Shown here piece by piece: positions 1-8,354 of a stretch of 20,400 nucleotides of DNA; position 1 is the first letter of the stretch; every line of letters starts with the position of its first letter. This stretch comes from Pelagophyceae sp. CCMP2097 (lineage: Eukaryota; Sar; Pelagophyceae): the NCBI GenBank assembly GCA_026770575.1, contig MU657216.1:115890-136289 (forward strand). Reading direction: 5' to 3'. Below the pieces are notes generated by a model, which was not told the DNA's origin, did not search any database, and was given only the letters and a program-made list of their open reading frames with translations. The translations under genes were made by a program, and so were the position numbers.

Positions 1-337
1 GAGGCGCTACTCGTTTTTTTACGAGTTGGAGGGTGCTAAATATGCGCCCAAGGGGAAAAGGGGGAGAAAAAAAAACCGAATCTCGGCGGAAGCAAGCGCG
101 CAGGCCACCCAGTGCAACCCAAAAGGCCACGAGGATCATAGGACCCCCGTAAGCGCACTCGAAAAAATCCAACGGACGAGCCAACTGAAACAAACTGCAT
201 TACAGAGCAATTGTAATTCAGTAAGGCGAGAATTCCCCTACATTAAAGCCTTTCGAATTCTCGACGAAACGGGCATCACCCTTGGACGTCGGGCGACGCG
301 TCTTTTTGCGTCGGGTCGGATGAGGTGGAGGTCGGGC
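1..337. other. Gene-free left flank, 3' side of the Sen1-like gene
   Basis: I see no supported gene here. The open frame running rightward on the + strand from this stretch continues antisense across the helicase 3' exons, has no recognisable motif and is best read as a shadow. The segment is less GC-rich than the coding regions and probably holds the helicase 3' untranslated region and the start of an intergenic gap. Confidence 0.5.
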
Positions 338-3004
338 TCATCGTCGTTTCTTATCATTCGTCTTTTGCGTCTTGGCGGGTCGGCCATCGTCGGTTTCGCC
401 CGGTTTTGCTTCTTTTGCAAGCGCAAAGTCAAAGTCGCGATTCGGCGGCGCGAGCCATTTGAAGAGGTTGTTTCTGCCTTTGGCAGAGTCGACGAGCGCT
501 TTCCAGTTTCTGTTCTCCTTGAGCGTCTCTGCAGAACCGCAGACCCAGACGGCGAACTTTGCTCTCGAGATGGCCACGTTGATGCGGTTCTCCGTGGCGA
601 GGAACCCGATGGAAGAACCGCAAGCGCGGACGCACGACAAGACGATGATGTCTTTCTCGCGGCCCTGGAAAGCGTCGACGGTGGCCACCTCCACTCGAGC
701 GTGGCCCCGCAAACGAGAACGCAACTCGTCGATCTGGGCCTTGTAAAACGTAATCACCTGATTTTGACGAGTGATCCGAGGGCCAAAGTCGTCGCACCAT
801 CGACAGAATGGGACGCACGCCGATCTCCAGCGAACCCTTGGTCCGCCGGACGGCCGACTTGACGAGGTGCGCCACAAAATCAGCTTCTAACACATTGCAG
901 AATGAGTCGCTGTTGCCACCTTTGGACTCGGCGGTATAACAAACGTCGTGGAAGCACAGCGGCGCCAGCAACGGGCTCTTTTCCAAACCCGCAATGTCCC
1001 ACATCTTCGTGCCCGGCGCCGTCGCGGCCGCGGGCGACTCGAGGCGGCCCGTATAAAACTGTTTTGAAATGAACGAGCAAATGTGCGGGTGCATGCGATA
1101 CTGCACGTCCAACAGCGAAAAGGCGTGCTGGCCGCTGTACAGCCTCGAGAACAGCGACTGCGAGTAGCCCATGCGACTCGTCGCCGCAACTTTAAGGGTG
1201 GCGGAGAGCTGTTTGGGATCACCCACCAAGACGACTCTTTTTGGGTGGTACCTATTGAGCCTTTGACGACCCTTCTCCCCTCGAGAGCGACGCGCACCTG
1301 AGCGGGATCATGGCCGACGGTTCCACGGCCTGCGCGGCCTCGTCGACAATTACCGCCGAAAAAAACGGGTCCTTCCTGCGCCCGCCGTCGTCCATCGCGG
1401 ACAGCGCCGCGTCGACGAGCGAGGAGGAGCCGCTGCCGGAGAGAGTGCAGCAGACGATCTCCGCCGCTTTTAAAGCGTCGATCTTCTCCTTTGCCGACTT
1501 TAAATTATTCAAACAAACGTCGTTCACGAGCTTCAATGCCGCCCCAGACGCAGTCTGATTGTCCTGCCTAAGGGGCGGTCGTTCCCCGGATGCTCCTCGA
1601 CTCTTTCCGTCGTCCCCGGATCCTATTCGACTCTTTCGTCGCCGTGACGGTCGAGGTTCCCCACTTGACTTTGGGGTTTCCCTGCCGACGCGGCTTTCCT
1701 ACGAGCGCCCGCCGCGGTTCTGCTTGCGCTGCGACCCTCCCGCCTGGCCGACGCGCACGACGTTCGGGATTCTAGTCGCGCCGTTCTCGGAGACGATGCC
1801 GTCGCTCCGGAGACGCTTGACGATTTCATCCACAGCAGCGTTTGACGGCGCGCAGACGAGCACGCGCCTGGATGCCCGAGGCAGCAGCAGAGGCAACGCC
1901 TTTATCGCGGAAGGAGAAGCCACGGTGCGGCCGCGCGCCGCGCCGCCGGCGACGATGCGGACGGACCCGCCGCGGCCGCGGCCGCCGCCCGTCGAGTTTT
2001 TAGTGGAACCCTGCGCCGCCAGAGCGTACTCGTCGGAAAGAAAGATGGCGACGATGCCCAAAATCGTGCGCGTCTTGCCCGTCCCGGGCGGGCCCTGCAC
2101 GAGCGAGTACCTACGATGCGGCAGCGTGGGAATTTTGGCCACGCGGGGACCGTTATCCTCGACGCGGTCATCATCTCCGACGCTGTCGAATCACGCATCG
2201 TCGCCGGCGTGGTGGCGCGTGGCGGCGCGGATGGCGCGGAGCTGGCCGGGGTTGTACGTCTTTTCAAGTGTAGTCCACAAAGCGCTGCGTTTCTCGTCTA
2301 TCGCCGGCGCCGCCGATGGCGTTTCAAACTTCTTCGTTAACAGCGGCCTCAATAAAGCGGCGGGCGCGGAAGCGAGGGCTAAGAGGGCCTGGTACTCCCT
2401 AACGCCAGTCAGAGCGTCGCCTATGACCTCGTACTCGAGGATGAACTCGGCTTGCATAAACTTATCCGATGTGAACTGGACCAACGCCGATTTCCAAGAA
2501 TCCGTCCGCAGAGGCGTCACGTCCCTTGAGGAGAGCACGAAGCCGTATTCGTACTCTTCGTCCAAGGCAAAGCCAACGACGCTGCCTTCGCTCAAGACAC
2601 CCAGGATGCTTTCGTCTTTCTGAGGATTCTTCAGCTTCACGCGCGCCACGAAGACGCCCTCGCGCAGCTCGCAGCTCTCCTGCACCTCTACCTTGCCCGA
2701 GAGGCGGCAGGGCGCCTTGGCGTCGTCTTTTACGCTTGCAAGGAGCTCGGCCAGGACGTGCGGTTCAAAAAGCCGCAGGGCCTCGGCCGCGGAGACGAGG
2801 CCCGTGCCCTAGCGATATGGTTCGACGAATGCGCGGGGGCACTTCCATCGGATGTAGGATCTTCAGCAAGCGACGGACCTGGGGGATCTGTGGCAAAGGT
2901 AACAAAGGCTCCTCGGGCCCATTCAATGCGCCTTCCTCCAGCGCCCAGAGCAATTTCTCCACAAAGTCCGTGCTCGACGGCCACACCGCCGCGTACGTCG
3001 ACAT
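338..3004 (-). CDS. SEN1: Sen1/senataxin-type superfamily 1 helicase
   Basis: ATP-dependent RNA/DNA helicase of the UPF1-like SF1 group; family members resolve R-loops and assist transcription termination in the nucleus. The phase-consistent model has exons 3004-2843, 2808-2195, 2110-1703, 1567-1298, 1251-819 and 757-338, about 768 residues. Visible motifs: Walker A GPPGTGKT near 265-272, motif Ia VLVCAPSNAAVDEI, the Sen1-like segment IVCCTLSGSGS near 432, Walker B DEAAQ at 470-474, GDPKQL at 495-500, QYRMHP near 535-540, VDAFQGREKD near 656-665, and INVAISRAK near 688-696. The TLSGSG and IPLRY segments favour Sen1 over UPF1. It lacks the long N-terminal region of yeast Sen1 and ends in a basic tail (KKRR). 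The start ATG at 3004 and the 34-base first intron are the least certain points; the helicase identity is firm. Confidence 0.92.
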
Positions 3005-3249
3005 GGCCCTCCGACGCCGCGGGCCCTCTCGAGGTGTTCTTCACCGTTTGGAAAGTCGCCAGTTTTTTTGGAGAAGGTCCCGCCTTTCAAGTTTGTTCTT
3101 CAGCCTTGCCGAGGCGCGTCGACGTCGCACATTGTCATTATTGTCTGAAGCAGATATTCAGCCCAAGTCCCGAGTCTGCGCCGAAGACACGTCGACAGCG
3201 GCATCCTCAAAGAAGGAACCTCGCGGTTTGGTCAATCTCAATCGTATCG
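3005..3249. other. Short spacer between tandem minus-strand genes
   Basis: About 245 bases hold the 3' end of the acyltransferase transcript and the presumed promoter of the downstream Sen1-like gene. I see no convincing TATA box, open frame or repeat, only a moderately AT-richer patch near 3130-3240. Confidence 0.4.
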
Positions 3250-5516
3250 TTAGACGACGTGCGCCCCGGGCTGCGGCTGCGTCTCCTCGACGTGCGAGTC
3301 CGGTGGTTCATTGCCGCACAGAGCGTTTTGGGCGTTGGTGCAGGCGACGCCTCCGCACAGTAAAGCGCCGCACGTGGGCGCTGGGGTGGCGTCGTGCGAC
3401 CGGATGGACTCGTAAGTCGTCTTGTCGTAACCTAGAGGCGCGCGGTGACGCGGGAGGACCGCGCAAAGACCAGGGCTCCCACGAGACTCGCATACGAGCG
3501 ACGAGTGCATGATGAGCATGATCGAGACCCAGAACACGTGGAGAAGAGCGAAGCATGTCCCGACGCTGAGGAGAGCGTTTTGCGGCTCAAAGACGCAAAA
3601 CGTGCGCCGCGCCGCCGGCATCTGCGCGGCGCGGCGCGAAACGGTGCCGTCGTCGTCCAGGAGGCAGTCCATCTAATGCGGCAGTCGACGGCGATCCACG
3701 CACGAAAGCAGAATACGCACGGACGTGTGGCGTAGGACGAGGATGAGGTGCGTGGCGATGGTGACGACTACCAAGATGAGGAAGGCGAAAAAGTACTTGT
3801 AATTCCTCAGCCCGACCACGTTCGCCACGTACGGGCAATAATGGTCAAACCTGCGCACGCACTTGTGCCAGCGCACGGCGTCGTGCTTGGACCGCGGCGG
3901 GCGGAGGTGGAGGCAGGATGCGCAGAAGCGGTTCTCGTCGAGGCCACCGGTTTGAGCCAGCCGCACAATCGAACGCAGCTTCTCCGGCCGGGGCGCGTCA
4001 ATCGTGCCAGGGTCGGTGGCGATGGCCAAAGCGAAGCATGTGGCCAAAGCGCAGACGAGTGTTGAATAAGCGAGCGTGAGCGCGGGCCCTGCTATCGTCG
4101 GGAAGCCAAAGGCGAAGAACGACGCGACGATGATGAAGATCGACGCCCCCGCAAACCCACAATACGCGACGAGCCCGGCGCCCGGCGGCGCGAGACCCGA
4201 CGCGGCGACTGTGAACGTGGCCACGCCCGCGAGGCCCGAAATCAAACCTTGGTACCGGACGCCGTAGATGAAGACGAGAAACGCGCAGAGCGGGCTCAAA
4301 GCGCCGTACAGGCGCGCGTAGCAGCACGGCGCCTCGGGCTTTTCAGAAGCCTGGATCTCCGTCTGCCGCCGCAGCCTTTTCGCGCGCCCGGGCAGGCTCT
4401 TCTTCGCAGACGCGTGCCTCCCCCCTTTGCCGCGCGCGCCGTGCAGCGGCGCCGTCTCCGCGTCTTCGTCGGCGGCGAGGTCGTCGTCGCGCGAATCCTC
4501 TTCTTCATCACCGTCGTCGTTGGACGCGCCCGAGCCGTCGTCCAACCTTTTCTTCGGGATCGTGGCGCGCGCGACGAGGGAGCAGACCTTGCCCGGGGCT
4601 TTGGCCTGCTGCTCTGCGTGGAGCATGCGGAGATTGGCGCAGCAGTCAACGTGCATCTTTGCCGCGGCCACGGCCTGGGGCGTGCGGCCGCTAGCGTCCT
4701 CTGCATCCAACGAGCCTCCCGCTCTCACCAAAGCGGCGAGGGGCGCGAAGCCGAGGCCGCGGTCCGCGGCCAAGTGGAGCGCCGTGCGTCCCTCGCGCTG
4801 GTCTGCGAAGTTTACACTGGCCCCAAAAGCGACGAGGAGTCGAATCACGTCAATCGAACGGTCGGGAGCGCTCCAAAACCAAGACACGGCGACCATGAGC
4901 GGCGTCCTCCCGCGCTCGTCCAGCAGCTCCAGCAGGCCCGAGGCGCCGACTTCGCCGTCGCGCTCCACCTCGTCGCGGGCGAGGAGGTACGCCAGCGGCA
5001 AAAAGTGCGCGTGGCGGCACGCCAGGTGCACAGCGTTCGCGCCCTCGACGCCCGCGTGCGCCGCGTCGCACCCGGCCTCGCGCAAAGACACCACGGGCCT
5101 GCGCAGTCGGCCAAGTCGGCCAAGAGGCGTCGACTTCGCTGAGGCGTCGAAGGAATCGCCGCAGAGCCCCCAGACGCCGGACGCACCGCAAGTGTCCGTG
5201 GCGCACGGCCCACTGCATGGCCGTCTCGTCGAGGACGCCGCCGTGGAAGTGGGCCGAGGCGCCGCGTTGAAGGAGCGCGTCGACGATGCTGGCTCGGCCG
5301 TTGATCGAAGCCCATTGCAAGAGCGAGCCTACGTTTCGGCTCGGCGGCGAAGGCGCGTCATTGGGACGCACAGCCCTCCTCGTCCACCGCGTTGACGTCG
5401 ACGGCGCCGCCGTCGAGCATAGCAGCCAGTCGATCATCGTGGCCATACTGCGTCGCGTGCCTCGCCTGCGCCAGCGGCGAGAGCACCGTGCCCTGCACCA
5501 CGACGGCCTGCGCCAT
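3250..5516 (-). CDS. Ankyrin-repeat DHHC-family protein S-acyltransferase (Akr1/HIP14-like)
   Basis: Palmitoyltransferase that would attach fatty acyl chains to cysteines of target proteins at Golgi or endosomal membranes. Exons 5516-5372, 5328-5187, 5098-3721 and 3672-3250 join in phase to give about 695 residues. Residues 1-250 carry ankyrin repeats (for example RTALHLAADRG and DERGRTPLMVAV). An acidic/basic linker follows around 280-340, then hydrophobic spans at about 360-455, a DPG motif at 458-460, the cysteine-rich domain from CASC (488) to DHYC (514-517), two further membrane spans, and a TTYESI motif matching the family TTxE. The catalytic tetrad is DHYC rather than DHHC. Several zinc-ligand positions are changed (HC to HD, NCVG to NVVG), as known for Akr1. 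The start ATG has A at -3 and G at +4. Confidence 0.9.
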
Positions 5517-5947
5517 CGTGCACGCGACCCGCAAGTGAAGAGCGCGACGAAGGCTGCAGCCGCACCTTGCACTTCGAATGCACAAGTGCCTTCCGCCGAA
5601 GGGGCGTGCGGTTCCCATGTCCCGAATTCGTGCATGCGGTTCCCCGGTCCGCTTGAGGGTCGCTTTTCCGCGGGGCTTTTCTTCGTCGACGAGGCGGGCC
5701 GGCGGCAACTTTCGAGCCCGGTGCGACGCCCGAGGAAGAGCCGGGGGGCGATGATGTAAACAGCGATTGCGTTTTATTATCACGAAGCCGCCAAAAAGCC
5801 TCTGACGGACGTCCATGGTCGCCTCGCGATTTGTCGCGACGATATGAACACGGGACGTCGGCCCGGCCGGGGGTGTGCGAGTCGCATCGCGGCCCCGGCC
5901 GGGCGGGCCGGTTAGGACGGCGCGCGCGTATTTCACGCGGAGGTGCT
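5517..5947. other. Spacer between the small membrane-protein gene and the acyltransferase gene
   Basis: Both flanking genes lie on the minus strand, so this 431-base gap should hold the 3' untranslated region of the small gene and the promoter of the acyltransferase. An open frame crosses it upstream of and in frame with the acyltransferase ATG at 5516, but it is arginine-rich and lacks motifs, so I did not extend the gene. A candidate polyadenylation signal is listed separately. Confidence 0.4.
5773..5778 (-). promoter_or_regulatory. Candidate AATAAA polyadenylation signal for the small membrane-protein gene
   Basis: AATAAA is read on the minus strand about 170 bases after the TGA of the 75-residue gene, inside a short AT-rich patch. 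Position and strand fit, but no transcript end can be seen. Confidence 0.35.
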
Positions 5948-6230
5948 TCACGCGGACGCCTTCTTCTCCTGATCGGGCTGGGGTCGTCGGGCAGAGGGAA
6001 AATCGGGGGGGCTCGAGAAAGGCGCGCACCTTCTCGTTGCAGCAGCAGACGACCTCGCACATCGGGACTGGGCCGCAGCTCACGGACTCGGGCGAGATCT
6101 AGCGGAGAAAACGGTGACAGTTGCGTTCGCGCATGACATCTTTTTCCGCGACGCACCTCCTTGCAGTGATTGCACGTGCAGTAGATGAGGATCTGCGTGC
6201 GGGGCGGCGCGGTGAGGCGCCGCGCGCGGC

Positions 6231-6279
<49 letters not shown>

Positions 6280-6391
6280 CGAAACGCACCAGGCCAAGGA
6301 AGGTGAAGCCAAAGCAGACCGCCGCCCACTCCACGTAGGGGTAAAAGTCCGGGTCGTCATCCATGCCCGTGGTGACGTAACCGGGAGCCAT
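5948..6391 (-). CDS. Small cysteine-rich single-pass membrane protein, 75 residues, four exons
   Basis: I do not recognise this family. The spliced model uses exons 6391-6290, 6192-6157, 6098-6030 and 5968-5948. Introns are 97, 58 and 61 bases with GTGCGT, GTGCGT and GTGCGC donors and CAG, TAG and CAG acceptors, and all junctions are in phase. The protein starts with an acidic, tyrosine- and aspartate-rich segment (MAPGYVTTGMDDDPDFYPYV), then one hydrophobic span from about W22 to Y38. Next comes a cytosol- or lumen-facing tail with CTCNHCK, a single cysteine, a further cysteine and a CCC triplet, and a lysine-rich end (NEKEKKASA). Eight cysteines fall in about 30 residues, so metal binding, disulfides or acylation are possible; that is inference. 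ATG context is good (A at -3, G at +4). The gene is divergent from phosphoglycerate mutase across about 350 bases. Confidence 0.72.
6233..6279. repeat. Homopolymer run of 47 G (poly-C on the gene strand)
   Basis: An unbroken run of 47 G on the + strand lies inside the first intron of the small membrane-protein gene, so it is poly-C in the pre-mRNA. Such a run could fold into G-quadruplexes on the template strand and is prone to length error in sequencing. It does not touch coding bases. Confidence 0.97.
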
Positions 6392-6742
6392 CGTGCGTGC
6401 CTGCGCCCCGGGCGTCGGCCGGGTGCTCGAGGTGGAATAGGGGAACTCACTTTTGAGGCGGGCCGCGACACACTGGTTTACCCAACACTTGCAATCCGTT
6501 GAAAACAAACTTTTCAAGTGACGAATTTAAAGCATTGAAGTCTCTCTTCTGTGAAGTCGACGTCCCACGAATCGCGACGTCGTCCTGGTCTAAGTCTCGG
6601 GCGCCGGCAACCCTCGTGCCGTTGCGCTTCGGGGCATATAGGATTCCTATCAGCCCGCTCTTGAAATTGGCTGAGGGCCACCCGTTTAGTAAAAAGCGCT
6701 TGGGCCAATCATACGGCACCTACACCCCAGCGATCCTTCACG
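6392..6742. promoter_or_regulatory. Divergent promoter region between the small membrane gene and phosphoglycerate mutase
   Basis: Two start codons face away from each other across 351 bases. The segment has lower GC than the flanking exons and contains a CCAAT box at 6705-6709, 34 bases before the mutase ATG. Open frames inside it lack ATG starts or motifs. Shared control of the two genes is an inference from layout. Confidence 0.5.
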
Positions 6743-7915
6743 ATGTTGGCCGCGCGTTCGCTGCGGACGCTGGCGTGCGGTTCGCGGGCCCAGGCGCGCG
6801 GCGTGCACACGGTGCTGCTGATGCGCCACGGCGAGTCGATCTGGAACCTTGAAAACAAGTTTACTGGGTGGTGAGTTGCCACAGCTGCACAGTGGATCGC
6901 TCCATGCCGGGGGCCCCTGGGGCAGACGGGTTGAGACGTCGAAGCGGCGCAGGTACGACGTGGCGCTCTCGGAGCGCGGCCACGTCGAGGCCGCCGAGGC
7001 GGGACAGCTCGTCGCGCTCGAGGGTCAAGAGCCGCGTCGGACGACGACCGGGGAACCCCGGGCCGTGAGGGGACGACGGCGCGGACGGAGCCTTGAAAGG
7101 CCTTCGAGGCCTCGGGGTAGCAAGGGGCGCTGGGGCTATACCCGCAAGCGTCGTTGGTATACGCGAAGGGTGCTGTTGCCGTGCCGTGCCGGGTCAATGC
7201 CACCCTAGGCCTCAAGTTCGACATGGCCTTCACGTCCACCCTCAAGCGCGCGATTCGCACGCTCGACCACGCGCTGGAGCAGACTGACCTGATGTGGGTG
7301 CCGGTGGTCAAGGCTTGGCAGTTGAACGAGCGCCACTACGGCGACTTGACTGGTCTGGACAAACAGCAGACCGTTGATAAGCATGGCATCGACCAGGTCA
7401 CGGTCTGGCGCCGGTCCTACGACGTCCCGCCCCCACCTTTAGATGCGGCGTCGGAGCACTACCCGGGTAACGATTCCAAGTACCAACTTTTGGACAAGAA
7501 CTGCCTCCCCAAGACCGAGTCGCTGGCCACCACCGCTGCCAGAGTGATCCCGTACTGGCAGTCGACCATCGTGCCCGAGCTGAAGCAGGGCAAGAAGATT
7601 ATCATCGCGGCGCACGGCAACTCGCTCCGCGCCCTGGTTCAATACTTGGACGGCATCCCAAACGACGTCATCTCCGAGCTCAACATCCCCACGGCCACGC
7701 CGCTCCTCTACTACCTCGACGACGACATGAAGCCGTGAGTGCCGCCCTTTGGCCTGTGCGGAACTGCTCGCGTGCCTCCGACCCCCCTTTCGACGACCCG
7801 GTGCCTCACCAGGATCAAGGACCCCATGGCCATCGCGCCTCTCACGGGCCGCTACCTCGGCGACCAGGCGGCGATCAAGGCTCGCATCGACGGTGTCAAG
7901 AACCAGACCAAGTGA
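6743..7915 (+). CDS. PGAM: 2,3-bisphosphoglycerate-dependent phosphoglycerate mutase
   Basis: Interconverts 3- and 2-phosphoglycerate in glycolysis and gluconeogenesis through a phosphohistidine intermediate. Exons 6743-6870, 6953-7023, 7209-7734 and 7813-7915 join in phase to about 275 residues. The catalytic loop is LLMRHGESIWN with active His 29; then GWYDVALSERG, FTSTLKRAIRT, LNERHYGDLTG, the second histidine segment AAHGNSLRAL and a family-typical C-terminus ending NQTK. The core matches the usual length of about 250. The first 22 residues are rich in Arg, Ala and Ser without acidic residues (MLAARSLRTLACGSRAQARG), which suggests a mitochondrial or plastid leader. The second intron has a weak donor (GTCAAG) but gives exactly the expected EGLKFDMAF junction. 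An AATAAA lies 46 bases after the stop. Confidence 0.95.
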
Positions 7916-7960
7916 AGACCGGTGCCGCCGCCGCTTCCACGTCACCGGAAGGTAGACGAA

Positions 7961-7966
7961 AATAAA
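7961..7966 (+). promoter_or_regulatory. Candidate AATAAA polyadenylation signal of phosphoglycerate mutase
   Basis: A perfect AATAAA hexamer lies 46 bases after the mutase stop codon, in a locally A-rich stretch of an otherwise GC-rich sequence. Confidence 0.55.
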
Positions 7967-8051
7967 CTTTGAAGCATCCGAGCCCCGACCGCAAACTCCC
8001 ATGAATCCCGCGTGCTCCCCTCGGTGGGGCCCTCTTGCAGCCTCGGTCCAA

Positions 8052-8120
8052 GGTGGCTCGTCTGTCGAGCCTCTGTCGATGGTGGCTCGCCTCTGTCGAA
8101 GGTGGCCCGTCTGCCCGAGG
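8052..8120. repeat. Degenerate tandem repeat with GGTGGCTCGTCTGTCGA-like unit
   Basis: Three related copies begin near 8052, 8081 and 8101. They share GGTGGCYCG followed by CTGTCGA or a variant, with spacing of 20-30 bases. The array lies in the 3' flank shared by phosphoglycerate mutase and PrimPol. Confidence 0.6.
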
Positions 8121-8354
8121 GTGTGCCCCAGAGTCCTCCGCCTTATCTGTCCGACGGTGTGCCTCCCGCGCTTGTTGCTGTCAGGAGAGGGCCCGGGCGG
8201 GCTTCGACTAGGGCGACGGCGGTCTTTTTAGCGCGTAGTACTTTTGCAACGACGCAAATTCGAATTCGTGGACATCTTTCGAAGACGGAAACGCCGGCGG
8301 CGCCTCCAGTTCGTGCTTGCACTGCACGCGGACGCGCGAACCGAACTCGTTGAC

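Larger units (their letters stand above)
7916..8354. other. Tail-to-tail spacer between phosphoglycerate mutase and PrimPol
   Basis: Both genes end toward this 439-base gap, so it should hold two 3' untranslated regions. It contains the mutase polyadenylation signal and a short degenerate tandem repeat, both listed separately. Open frames here are not supported by motifs. Confidence 0.5.

Noticed and set aside
26..862. Long + strand open frame of 278 codons
   Set aside because: It runs antisense to the helicase 3' exons, has no domain and reflects the lack of stops in GC-rich DNA.
1559..2623. 354-codon + strand frame
   Set aside because: It lies opposite the Walker A region of the Sen1-like gene, spans its introns and has Arg/Pro/Ser-rich shadow composition.
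4249..5395. Overlapping + strand frames opposite the acyltransferase
   Set aside because: They are antisense to clear ankyrin repeats and carry no motif.
6185..6502. Frame encoding a polyglycine run, and its polyproline counterpart on the minus strand
   Set aside because: Both arise from translating the 47-G tract, which is intronic in the supported gene model.
6447..6719. 90-codon minus frame between the divergent genes
   Set aside because: It has no ATG start or motif and overlaps the proposed divergent promoter.
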